The notes: generated by a model from the sequence alone, not told the origin. DNA of 43,944 nucleotides from an uncultured Haliea sp. (GCA_947258585.1 CAMYIZ010000075.1:1-43944), one strand, 5' to 3'. Counted from the first letter of the stretch, positions 27,237 to 34,690 are shown. Translations and numbers: made by a program.

Positions 27237-29330
27237 ATGGATGAGTTAGATAAAAAAGTTACCGGTATATTCGATGGCAAGGTCGTTAGAAAAGACCTGC
27301 TGCACCGAATCAAGAAGGGAACCAACGTACCTACCTTCGTGCTGGAGTTTCTGCTGGCCAGATACTGTGCCAGTGACGACGAGGCCGAGATTCAGGGTGG
27401 CATGGAGGCTGTACTTGAAACGCTCAATGACAACTATGTACGTGCTAATGAGGCAAACAAGGCGCAGTCATTTGTTGCCACCAAAGGTAAGCACCGGTTC
27501 ATCGATAAAGTCCACGTCAACTACGTCGAGAAAGACCGCCGCCATTGGGCCGCTTTGGAGAACTTTGATTCCAGGCGCGTGGCGATCTCGGAGAAATTCT
27601 ACCGCGACAATGACAGGTTGCTTCAGGGTGGGCTGTGGTGCGAAGTGACCATAGCCTACAACGAAATTGAAGACGACGATTATGCGTTCTATATCGAGGA
27701 CCTACGACCGATACAGCTGAGTCGGTTCAATTTCGATCTGTATCGTGAAGGCAGGGAGCAATGCACGCGTGATGAATGGCTGGATATTGTGTTGCGTTCA
27801 GTCGGCTTGGAGCCCAGCAAGCTAACGCCGCGGGTAAAGCTACACTTTATTGCCAGGCTGCTCCCTCTAGTAGAGCCTAATTTCAATTTCATTGAGCTCG
27901 GACCGCGGGGTACCGGGAAATCATACTTCTTTAGCGAATTCTCACCCTACTCGACATTGATCAGCGGTGGGCAGGCAACAAAGGCAACGCTGTTCTATAA
28001 CAACCAGCGCAAGAAGATTGGCTTGGTTGGCTATTGGGATACGGTGGCCTTTGATGAGGTGGGAGGCATCAAGGTCAAAGATCCCGACACCATCCAGATC
28101 ATGAAAGATTTCATGGCGAATGGCCGATTTTCGCGTGGCGTTGAAGTGATCGCCGATGCGTCCATGGCGTTTGTCGGCAACCTGGATCTGTCCGTCAGCC
28201 AGATCGTGAACTCCGAGGTATACGACCTGTTTCAGCCGTTGCCCAAAGAGTTTGACCTGGCCGTGATGGACCGCTTCGCCTGCTATCTGCCCGGGTGGGA
28301 AATGCCCAAGAACAGCAGCGAGTTCTTGACCAGTAATTATGGGTTTATCACCGACTACCTAGCCGAAGCTTTCCATTTCCAGCTCAAGCAAACCAACCGC
28401 TTCGAAGAGGTTAACAAGCGCATCCGGCTGGGTTCATCCGTCGAGGGCCGCGACGAGAAAGGCATCAAAAAAACTGTCGCCGCTTTCTTGAAAATTCTGC
28501 ATCCATCTAGCCCGCCGACTGATGAGGAGTTCGAGGAGTATGTCGCCTACGCGGTCGAGTGCCGCCGCCGCGTCAAGGAGCAGATGAACAAGCGCAAATC
28601 GGATGACGAGTTTGCCAAGATCAACCTTTCCTACATCAATGCCGATGGCAAAGAGATCGTGGTTTACTGCCCCGAGTCAGAGTCAGCAGCGGCCACTCAG
28701 GAGCCAAGTCGTCGCGATATTCACTCCGATGAAGTTCCCCAGTCGTCCGCACAGGAAGCGGCAAAGTCTGTTCTCGAAAACAAGCCAAAGCCAGAGGTGC
28801 CGGCCAGCAGCTTGACTGTTGCAGCTCCGGCACCAGCAACTTCTGAGCCGACAGTAGAAGAGCCCCAGGAGCAACATTTCACCATTCACTATGGTGCCAC
28901 CGGATACAGCTATGAATCGATTCTAGGCCCCTATATGGCGGGAGCAAAATCAATAGAGATTGAGGATCCCTATATTCGCGTCACGCACCAGATACATAAC
29001 TTTGTGCGTTTCTGCGAAGCTGTCATAAAGACACCGACAGTACGTAAGATCTGCCTGATTACCAGTTACGACAATGATACCGACGTTAAAGAAATGTCTG
29101 ATCGACTCGGCGAGTTGAAGCAGAGCTTGCTGGAGCTTGATCTCGCGCTTGAGTTGAAGGTCAATGAGCATATGCATGATCGCGAGATTCGCATTGATAA
29201 CGGCTGGACTATCAAGATAGGGCGCGGTTTAGATTTTTATCAGAAGCCCGACAGTTGGTTTGGTATTGGCTCAAACGATTTGAATTTGAGGAAGTGCCTG
29301 GAAACCAAGGTCGATATTTTCAAGCGGTGA
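27237..29330 (+). CDS. brxL: BrxL AAA+ protein with a MITD1-like C-terminal domain
   Basis: BrxL is the AAA+ protein of BREX-1 that forms rings around DNA. The N-terminal part (KGKHRFIDKVHVNYVEKDRR) and the ATPase core are typical: Walker A GPRGTGKS at about 222-229 and Walker B VAFDEVGG at about 269-276. After a Pro/Glu/Ala-rich linker (about 480-545) the last ~150 residues do not resemble the Lon peptidase domain. They match the C-terminal phospholipase-D-like domain of eukaryotic MITD1 (ILGPYM, IEDPYIR-THQ-NF-RFCE, HDREIRIDNGW, KIGRGLDF, ETKVDIF). No Lon Ser-Lys dyad is recognisable. The length is 697 residues. It ends the BREX operon. Confidence 0.93.
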   Translation: MDELDKKVTGIFDGKVVRKDLLHRIKKGTNVPTFVLEFLLARYCASDDEAEIQGGMEAVLETLNDNYVRANEANKAQSFVATKGKHRFIDKVHVNYVEKDRRHWAALENFDSRRVAISEKFYRDNDRLLQGGLWCEVTIAYNEIEDDDYAFYIEDLRPIQLSRFNFDLYREGREQCTRDEWLDIVLRSVGLEPSKLTPRVKLHFIARLLPLVEPNFNFIELGPRGTGKSYFFSEFSPYSTLISGGQATKATLFYNNQRKKIGLVGYWDTVAFDEVGGIKVKDPDTIQIMKDFMANGRFSRGVEVIADASMAFVGNLDLSVSQIVNSEVYDLFQPLPKEFDLAVMDRFACYLPGWEMPKNSSEFLTSNYGFITDYLAEAFHFQLKQTNRFEEVNKRIRLGSSVEGRDEKGIKKTVAAFLKILHPSSPPTDEEFEEYVAYAVECRRRVKEQMNKRKSDDEFAKINLSYINADGKEIVVYCPESESAAATQEPSRRDIHSDEVPQSSAQEAAKSVLENKPKPEVPASSLTVAAPAPATSEPTVEEPQEQHFTIHYGATGYSYESILGPYMAGAKSIEIEDPYIRVTHQIHNFVRFCEAVIKTPTVRKICLITSYDNDTDVKEMSDRLGELKQSLLELDLALELKVNEHMHDREIRIDNGWTIKIGRGLDFYQKPDSWFGIGSNDLNLRKCLETKVDIFKR

Positions 29331-29425
29331 GTTTTGGCCATGTCAGATTTTTGGGAAATTTTGAGAAAACAGGTTCATGCGCGTCGCTCAAGTAGTTCAT
29401 GCCTGACTTTTTGAGGGTTCAATCA

Positions 29426-29674
29426 ATGGATCTTAGGAAAGCCCTGATGGAATTTGGATGCACGGAAATGTTCGCGAAGAGAGCTCTGATTTATGGCGCT
29501 CTCTTTGATGGTGACATAGAAAAATTTGTTCAATTGGCGGAGAGTTATCTGGCTGAGTCATATAATGATCCAAACATCATTAGGTCGCGCAAAGGCAATG
29601 CCGCTGCATCAACCCTAGACGAGGGTAGGATACAGGCCGATATCGATTATGATGGCATTTCCGCTCCGCCGTAA
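29426..29674 (+). CDS. Small protein of unknown function after brxL
   Basis: This is an 82-residue reading frame starting at ATG 29426, with GAGG nine bases upstream. The first ~50 residues look like a compact helical domain (LRKALMEFGCTEMFAKRALIYGALF); the tail is polar. I do not recognise a family. It lies 95 bases downstream of brxL on the same strand and could be the last gene of the locus or a remnant of another one. The stretch between brxL and this gene shows no convincing terminator. Confidence 0.5.
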   Translation: MDLRKALMEFGCTEMFAKRALIYGALFDGDIEKFVQLAESYLAESYNDPNIIRSRKGNAAASTLDEGRIQADIDYDGISAPP

Positions 29675-29928
29675 TTGTATTCTCCCATTATTAGCCGCTC
29701 TTTCGAGTAGGGTCATTATGGCCTTAGACCACAGTAGTTAAGGTGTCGTTAGTCGGCGCAAACCAATATCCGGAGAACTACCATCAGCAAATCTGTAGTG
29801 GTCGTGGCTGGCTCGAGTATTCTGGTATGAAGATGAACGTCGAGGGGGTGGGTGACATCCAAAACCGAGACATTGGTGGTTTCACAGGTGAATTGATCGA
29901 GCTATTGGAAGGTTTCCAGGTCATCTGA
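29675..29928. other. Intergenic stretch with no supported gene
   Basis: A 61-codon plus-strand frame (29743-29928) has no ribosome-binding site and no recognisable family; it reads like the decayed end of a larger gene (ELIELLEGFQVI). Otherwise nothing is seen. GC rises from BREX-like to chromosome-like just after this stretch, so it may mark the right edge of the transferred segment. Confidence 0.35.
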
Positions 29929-31629
29929 ATGGTGATTCGAGACACATTCTATGACACCAATGCTGCCCGTCTGACAGAGACCTATCGGTCGTTGTCGCCA
30001 TCTCAGATTAATTCGCACTGGATAGAGTTGATCCAGGTTACCACCCCCGGCTTCGCCTGCGACATAGGCGCCGGCTCCGGCCGCGACGGCAACTGGCTTG
30101 CCGAGAAGGGCTGGGACGTCATCGCCGTCGAGCCCAGCCGGGGCATGCGCGAACTGGCCATACCCAAATCCCATCCCAACGTCACCTGGCTCGACGACTC
30201 CCTGCCCGAACTCTCCCGCCTGCGCGCCCTCGGCCACCGTTTCGACCTGGTGCTGCTCAGCGCCGTCTGGATGCATGTGCCACCGGGCCAGCGCGAGCGG
30301 GCCTTCCGCATACTCACGGAGTTGCTCAAGCCGGGCGGCACGCTGGTCATCACCTTGCGCCATGGCAGCGATGAGCAGGAGAACCGCGAGCGCGGCTTTC
30401 ATCCGGTCTCCGCCGCCGAGCTCGCGGTCTTCGCCCAGCGCCGGGCAGTGGTGATGAAGGATCCGGTCCGGCAGCCGGACCAGACCCGCGCCCATGTGGA
30501 GTGGGAAACGGTGGTGTTCACCATCCCGGATGATGGGACCGGCAGCTTGCCGCTGCTGCGCCACATCATCGTCAACGACAACAAGTCGGCGTCCTACAAG
30601 CTGGGGCTGCTGCGGGTGCTCACCCGGATTGCCGAGAGCGCGCCCGGGGTGGTGATGCGGCGCTCGGATGACTGGGTGGAGATTCCGCTCGGTATCGTCG
30701 GCCTCTACTGGCTGAAGCAGTACAAGCCCCTGCTGGTCGACTACCAGCTGCGCGAGCGCCCCGAGTCGGATCAGGGCTATGGCTTTGCCCGCGAAGCCTT
30801 CTGGAAGCTGGCGCAGATATCGCCCTATGACCTGCGCGTGGGCGGCCATCTGGCGGCGGACCATGCCGCCATCGTCACCCAGGCCATCCGCGATGCCTGC
30901 GCCAATATCACCACTATGCCCACCCGCTATATTACCTGGCCCGGTCGGGCTGACCCCGTATTTGAGTTCGAACGCCGCGGGTTTCGCTTCCAGCCGCAGC
31001 CGCTGGTGATTTCCGCGGAGTACCTGGCGCGGTTCGGTGTGTTCCGTATTCCCGCCGCGATCTGGCAGACCCTGGGCCAGTACGCCTGCTGGCTGGAGCC
31101 CGCCATCCTGCGCGAGTGGGCGGCGCTGCACAGTCAGTGGAATGTGAGTGATCCCCGCGCCGGCGACCAGCAGGTATTTGCCTGGGAGGAGGGGCGCCGC
31201 GATACCAGCCTCGCCGCCGGCCGATTGCTGGACCTGCGCCAGCAGGGTGTGGATGTTCCCTGCGTGTGGAGTGATACCCGTGTCCGCGAGGCGAACAGGC
31301 TGCATATCGACCACTGTTTCCCCTGGTCGCGCTGGTTCAACAACGACCTGTGGAACCTGCTGCCCGCCCGCAGCGACGTCAACCTGGCCAAGGGCGACAA
31401 GCTGCCATCCGCGCTCGCCCTGTCCTCCGCGCACGGGCGTATTCTCGACTGGTGGGATCGGGCGTGGCTGGGGTCGCCATACCGTGAACGCTTCCTGCTG
31501 GAAGCCGCGGTGTCACTGCCGACCCTGGTTGAGGAACCGGCCCCTGCGGATATCTACCAGGCCATGCTGCACCAGCGCGCGCGCCTGAAGGCGGACCAGC
31601 AGTTGGCGGAGTGGACGTTTGGGCGTTAA
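29929..31629 (+). CDS. Class I SAM methyltransferase fused to an HNH endonuclease domain
   Basis: This 566-residue protein combines two activities. Residues about 35-180 form a class I methyltransferase: motif I CDIGAGSGRDGNW at 44-56, an acidic residue at AVEPSRGM, and LLSAVWMHVPP as in Methyltransf_11/25-type enzymes, without the NPPY motif of DNA amino-methyltransferases. The C-terminal region carries an HNH nuclease motif: HIDHCFPWS at about 459-467, then NDLWNLLPA and NLAKGDKLP. The middle (about 200-450) is an uncharacterised helical region. It sits directly after BREX and is GC-rich unlike it. The 3' end recurs in pieces at 32134-32341, 33229-33310 and 34579-34620. A role in nucleic-acid defence is inference. 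Confidence 0.85.
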   Translation: MVIRDTFYDTNAARLTETYRSLSPSQINSHWIELIQVTTPGFACDIGAGSGRDGNWLAEKGWDVIAVEPSRGMRELAIPKSHPNVTWLDDSLPELSRLRALGHRFDLVLLSAVWMHVPPGQRERAFRILTELLKPGGTLVITLRHGSDEQENRERGFHPVSAAELAVFAQRRAVVMKDPVRQPDQTRAHVEWETVVFTIPDDGTGSLPLLRHIIVNDNKSASYKLGLLRVLTRIAESAPGVVMRRSDDWVEIPLGIVGLYWLKQYKPLLVDYQLRERPESDQGYGFAREAFWKLAQISPYDLRVGGHLAADHAAIVTQAIRDACANITTMPTRYITWPGRADPVFEFERRGFRFQPQPLVISAEYLARFGVFRIPAAIWQTLGQYACWLEPAILREWAALHSQWNVSDPRAGDQQVFAWEEGRRDTSLAAGRLLDLRQQGVDVPCVWSDTRVREANRLHIDHCFPWSRWFNNDLWNLLPARSDVNLAKGDKLPSALALSSAHGRILDWWDRAWLGSPYRERFLLEAAVSLPTLVEEPAPADIYQAMLHQRARLKADQQLAEWTFGR

Positions 31630-31685
31630 CGGGAGGGTGGAAATCAGTCAGGCCGCAATTTGAGTTGTGCCGGAGATGGCCTGCC

Positions 31686-32018
31686 TCAGCCTTCTGTTTG
31701 CGCCGAGGCCCGCTTGCGCTCACGTGCAGTCAGGGGTACGAATTCAATCTGGACGCGGTAGCCCATGGCCTGAGCATAGTCGGTTATCGTCGATAGCTTT
31801 GGAGAAATCGATGAGTTCACGCTCTCCAGGCGGGAAATGTTGCTCTTTTTGGTATTCAATTTTTCTGCCGCCTGTTCCTGGGTGAGTCCGGCGCTCTGTC
31901 GAAGCGCAACGAGTTTGCGGCGCAGTTCATAAGCGGGGGACAGCCGTTCATACTCTTCACGCACGTCAGGACGCTCAAGAGTCTTTTTCCTGAATCCCTT
32001 TAAATCCGGCCTTTCCAT
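31686..32018 (-). CDS. Orphan HigA-like helix-turn-helix antitoxin
   Basis: This 110-residue protein has an XRE-type helix-turn-helix (RQSAGLTQEQAAEKLNTKKSNISRLES), typical of antitoxins of HigBA-like modules. ATG 32018 was chosen because GAAGG stands ten bases before it; an in-frame ATG at 32066 has no binding site and lies almost on the operator. A toxin would normally lie upstream, but only about 60 bases separate the gene from its operator and the sequence beyond is a copy of the methyltransferase-HNH 3' end. The toxin therefore seems lost. Confidence 0.8.
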   Translation of the reverse strand: MERPDLKGFRKKTLERPDVREEYERLSPAYELRRKLVALRQSAGLTQEQAAEKLNTKKSNISRLESVNSSISPKLSTITDYAQAMGYRVQIEFVPLTARERKRASAQTEG

Positions 32019-32076
32019 TAATCCAGCACCTTCAATGTGATCGAAGAATGTGATCTTCCATGACATTCGGGGAGGG

Positions 32077-32090
32077 TATCAAATATGATA
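32077..32090 (-). promoter_or_regulatory. Inverted repeat, probable operator of the orphan antitoxin
   Basis: TATCA (32077-32081) and TGATA (32086-32090) form a perfect inverted repeat separated by AATA, just upstream of the minus-strand helix-turn-helix gene. On the minus strand a TTGACT overlaps the outer side. Antitoxins of this type normally repress their own promoter through such repeats. Confidence 0.5.
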
Positions 32091-32133
32091 ACAAAGTCAA
32101 CGGCGAGCCGGGGAGATGAGCTGGGGAGAGTGG

Positions 32134-32341
32134 GCTGTCCCGAACGGACGTATTCTGCATTGTTGGGACCAAGCGTGGCTGGGGTCGCCGTACCGTGAGC
32201 GCTTCCTGCTTGGAAGCCACGGTGTCACTGCTGACCGTGATTGAGGAAACTGCCCCTGCGGACATCTACCAGGCCATGCTGCACCAGCGGGCGCGCCTGA
32301 AGGCGGATCAGCAGTTGGCAGAGTGGACGTTTGGGCGGTAG
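32134..32341 (+). repeat. Copy 2 of the methyltransferase-HNH gene 3' end
   Basis: This stretch matches 31420-31629, the last ~210 bases of the methyltransferase-HNH gene. Over the final ~165 bases there are about a dozen substitutions and one inserted T (in the run GCTTGGAAGCC), which shifts the frame. It ends with a stop codon (TAG 32339-32341) at the same place as the real gene. It is not a gene: the methyltransferase and HNH motifs are absent. It separates the orphan antitoxin from the Rpn-like fragment. Confidence 0.9.
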
Positions 32342-32365
32342 GTGCTGCTTTGCGGCTCCGCCTTC

Positions 32366-33040
32366 ATGTCGCAGCCCAGTCTGCTTCATGTAACTGTGCC
32401 TCCGCTTCTGGCGCGGCTACTGTCCCAGCAGTTGGAGGCGGGTGAGGAATACCAGGCCGTCGCCAGCGCGATCGGGATTCATCTGCTGAATTTCGACCTG
32501 TTCATTTCCAGCGAAGCCCAGCGGCAGCAGGCCCTGTGGCGCTTTGAAATGCGCGACGCCACCCAGCATGACGTGCTGCTGGGAAGCGAGCTACAATTGA
32601 CGGTGATCGAGTTGAAGAAAGCGGACCGCCTCGGGCAGCTGCAGGGCGCGCCCGGCGATTGGGTCCGATTCTTTAGGCATTGGCAGGAGGACAGCATAAT
32701 GGCCGAGGTAACGCACGAGCCCGTAAAGAAAGCCATGGGCAGCATCCGCCAGCTCAGCGCCGACGAAGAGGCCCAGCGCCTGGCCGAGTCCCTTGAGCGC
32801 GGCCGCATCAACTGGAACCTGAGCATCGGCTCCGCGCGGCGGGAGGGCTTGGAGCAAGGGCTGGAGCAAGGGCTGGAACAGGGTGAGCGCCGTGTTCTCC
32901 AGCGTCTGTTGGTGCGTCGCTTTGGCGAACTCCCTGTCTGGGTCTTTAAGGAGCTGGAACACGCTTCCGCGGAAACGTTGGAAACCTGGGCAGATGACAT
33001 TTTGACAGCCGGCTCACTTGAGGAGCTGTTTGGGCGGTAG
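32366..33040 (+). pseudogene. 5'-truncated Rpn/PD-(D/E)XK family gene with DUF4351-like tail
   Basis: The frame encodes up to 224 residues. It resembles the middle and end of Rpn-type recombination-promoting nucleases: a segment like ISINILDF (here IGIHLLNFDLF), a following ELQLTVIELKK, a LEQGLEQGLEQG repeat and a C-terminal DUF4351-like segment (LLVRRFGELP). The N-terminal catalytic core with its acidic residues, about 100 residues in the family, is missing. It begins right after the stop of the copied methyltransferase-HNH end, so the truncation point coincides with that junction. Rpn proteins cut DNA and promote recombination; this fragment should be inactive. Confidence 0.75.
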
Positions 33041-33228
33041 TGCCTGGCGGCTTTTGCCCGCTTCCCAGATGGGGCATCGTTTTCGCCCGGTGCGGGGTGA
33101 TGCTCAGCTTCACGAGAACCTGGCGCTGAACCAGCGGGTCCAGAAGTATCCGCGGATTGTGTGACTCATGCGTGCGAGTTTACGCGTCCTTTTTCATCAG
33201 ATGTGCTCATGTGCTTGTGCTTCGCTGT

Positions 33229-33310
33229 GTCATCCTGCATCGGTGGGATTACGCCTGGCTCGGGTCACTGCGCAGTGAGCGCTTCCTGCTGGAAGCCACG
33301 GTGTCACTGG
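33229..33310 (+). repeat. Copy 3 (partial) of the methyltransferase-HNH gene 3' end
   Basis: The stretch matches 31438-31520 of the methyltransferase-HNH gene, sharing GGTGGGAT, then GAGCGCTTCCTGCTGGAAGCC and CGGTGTCACTG. It carries the same variants as copy 2 at GTGAGCG and CCACGG, so copies 2 and 3 are closer to each other than to the gene. It stops abruptly at 33310, and the missing downstream part reappears as copy 4 beyond the HigBA-cupin block. Confidence 0.8.
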
Positions 33311-33418
33311 TGAGTGTACCTAAAATAGTGCATAAATACGCAAGCATTTTGACGGCAGGAGTGCCGCCTCCCTGGTGCCGCTAAACATCAGGAGTCCTTT
33401 CAGTATCGTCAGCTGAAA

Positions 33419-33450
33419 GCATGTGAGTTCTAACCGCAAATTGGTACGTC
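33419..33450. repeat. Two-part motif shared with 38821-38852
   Basis: GCATGTGAG and TTGGTACGTC occur here in the same order and with the same spacing as at 38821-38852. Both copies lie at the outer edge of a toxin-antitoxin module. The sequence between the two halves is mostly different. Confidence 0.45.
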
Positions 33451-33529
33451 CAGACCGGGCACGCACTATCTCGAATGGCAGGACTGGCAGATTGGTGTCG
33501 TGCATTCGCGCTCGTCCACAGCGGAGCTC

Positions 33530-33557
33530 TTGACATACTTTATATGGTATATACACT
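33530..33557 (+). promoter_or_regulatory. Promoter of the RelE-like toxin-antitoxin pair
   Basis: A perfect TTGACA (33530-33535) and TACACT (33552-33557) are separated by 16 bases. The spacer contains AT-rich symmetric sequence (GTATATAC at 33547-33554) that could be the operator. The toxin ATG is only nine bases after the -10, so transcripts would be leaderless or nearly so. Confidence 0.7.
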
Positions 33558-33566
33558 AAATAAGAT

Positions 33567-33845
33567 ATGTGGGAAATTCTCGAGCATAGACGTGTCGGAA
33601 AGGCGTTGGCAGCGGCTCCAGTTGAGGTTCAGCGACGCTATGAGAAGTGGAAAGATATTGTAAAGATTTCAGGCCCTCAGGGGTTGAGACTGATCAGAGG
33701 CTTAAACGATGAAGCCTTGTCTGGCAATTGGAAAGGCTTTCGTTCCTCCCGTCTGGATATCCAATATCGAGTGATCTACAAGGTGCAAAAAGATAAGGTG
33801 CTGGTGGAAGTTGAGCGTGTAGCTCCCCACGATTACCGGAGGTGA
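33567..33845 (+). CDS. RelE/HigB-type toxin
   Basis: This 92-residue basic protein has the shape of RelE-superfamily mRNA interferases: an N-terminal helical pair, then LRLIRGLNDEALSGNWKGFRSSRLDIQYRVIYKV and a closing VERVAPHDYRR, with conserved basic and Tyr residues expected in the ribosome-dependent active site. It precedes a helix-turn-helix antitoxin by three bases, the toxin-first order of higBA. No Shine-Dalgarno sequence is visible before the ATG, in line with a leaderless start. Confidence 0.85.
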   Translation: MWEILEHRRVGKALAAAPVEVQRRYEKWKDIVKISGPQGLRLIRGLNDEALSGNWKGFRSSRLDIQYRVIYKVQKDKVLVEVERVAPHDYRR

Positions 33846-33848
33846 TGT

Positions 33849-34109
33849 ATGAGCGATTATCGTAAGGCTGTCAAAAGGATAGAGGTATCCGTAGGTGATT
33901 CGGTACGTATATTGCGTGAATTGCAGGAGATGAGCCAAAACGACCTTGCTGCCGCGACCGGCATTCCGCAATCAACAATTTCCGCCATCGAAAATGATCG
34001 TGTCCGCCTTGGTGTAGAGCGTGCAAAAGTGCTTGCCAAGGCATTGCGCTGTCATCCTGCCGTATTGGTATTCCCGGGCTGGGATGTTGAGCATGAATCA
34101 GCCGCATAG
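33849..34109 (+). CDS. XRE-family antitoxin partner of the RelE-like toxin
   Basis: This 86-residue protein carries a helix-turn-helix (ILRELQEMSQNDLAAATGIPQSTISAIEN) and a short C-terminal part that would bind the toxin. GGAGGTG stands just before the ATG, giving it stronger translation than the toxin, as expected for an antitoxin. With the toxin it forms a two-gene autoregulated unit. Confidence 0.88.
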   Translation: MSDYRKAVKRIEVSVGDSVRILRELQEMSQNDLAAATGIPQSTISAIENDRVRLGVERAKVLAKALRCHPAVLVFPGWDVEHESAA

Positions 34110-34178
34110 CCAACGGTTGCAATAGATGCAGTTGGCACCATTGGCCCAGACTGACCCCAACCACAGCGGGAATTGAGC

Positions 34179-34547
34179 ATGCCAAAAACTGTCGCCGATC
34201 TTGTCAATTTCGCCACCAGCAACGCGGCTACCGAGCATTACCCCACGCCGGCCGAGCGGCTCGTCAAGGGGCAGCCCGAGCAGCACAATACCCTGCACTT
34301 CGAGGCCGACGGCCGATTCTTCGCGGGCGAGTGGGGGGCGGAGCCCGGGTGCTGGCGGGTAAGCTACACCGAGAACGAATACTTTCACATCCTCTCCGGA
34401 CGGTCGATCCTGCGCGACCTGGACGGCAACGAAATGGCGCTGGGGCCTGGCGACAAGGTCTGTGTCCCGGCCGGCTTTGCAGGCGAGTGGGAAGTGCTGG
34501 AGCCCACCCTAAAAATCTACGTGATTTACGAGAATCCCGCCGATTGA
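34179..34547 (+). CDS. Cupin domain protein (DUF861-like)
   Basis: This 122-residue protein is a single cupin domain: NEYFHILSGRSILRDLDGNEMALGPGDKVCVPAGFAGEWEV has the two cupin motifs, although the first lacks part of the usual histidine set. Members bind small ligands or metals, often in sugar, amino acid or ureide metabolism. ATG 34179 was chosen over TTG 34173. It lies in the toxin-antitoxin block with GC-rich codons and ends 31 bases before copy 4 of the repeat. Confidence 0.85.
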   Translation: MPKTVADLVNFATSNAATEHYPTPAERLVKGQPEQHNTLHFEADGRFFAGEWGAEPGCWRVSYTENEYFHILSGRSILRDLDGNEMALGPGDKVCVPAGFAGEWEVLEPTLKIYVIYENPAD

Positions 34548-34578
34548 CCGGGGTAGCTTTGTTGGTGCTCGCAGAGGA

Positions 34579-34620
34579 GCGCGCCTGAAGGCGGACCAGC
34601 AGTTGGCGGAGTGGACGTTT
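34579..34620 (+). repeat. Copy 4 (short) of the methyltransferase-HNH gene 3' end
   Basis: All 42 bases are identical to 31579-31620, immediately before the stop of the methyltransferase-HNH gene. It contains a small CGCC-TGAA-GGCG stem. Exact identity contrasts with the drifted copies 2 and 3, so it is younger or has been converted. Confidence 0.92.
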
Positions 34621-34656
34621 AGGCTGTAGCTGAAGTCGATACCCATGAGGAGCGGC

Positions 34657-34684
34657 TTGACGCTGTTGCGCAATACGCTACACT
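34657..34684 (+). promoter_or_regulatory. Promoter of higBA
   Basis: TTGACG (34657-34662) and TACACT (34679-34684) are separated by 16 bases. The toxin ATG is six bases after the -10, so transcription would start at or next to the ATG. The -10 hexamer is the same as that of the other toxin-antitoxin pair. Confidence 0.65.
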
Positions 34685-34690
34685 GCACAA

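Larger units (their letters stand above)
33041..33566. other. Gene-free stretch of 526 bases with repeat fragments
   Basis: No coding frame here is convincing. The stretch holds copy 3 of the methyltransferase-HNH end (33229-33310), a two-part motif shared with 38821-38852 (33419-33450) and the promoter of the next toxin gene (33530-33557). It reads as a patchwork of remnants. Confidence 0.6.

Noticed and set aside
11719-29330. Classification as BREX type 6
   Set aside because: brxE alone suggests type 6, but brxD and brxHI are absent and brxL is present, so a type 1 layout with an added brxE fits better.
29743-29928. 61-codon frame before the methyltransferase-HNH gene
   Set aside because: No ribosome-binding site, no family resemblance and it runs into the next start; not supported as a gene.
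29902-31434. Minus-strand frame opposite the methyltransferase-HNH gene
   Set aside because: The plus strand carries clear methyltransferase and HNH motifs; the minus frame has none.
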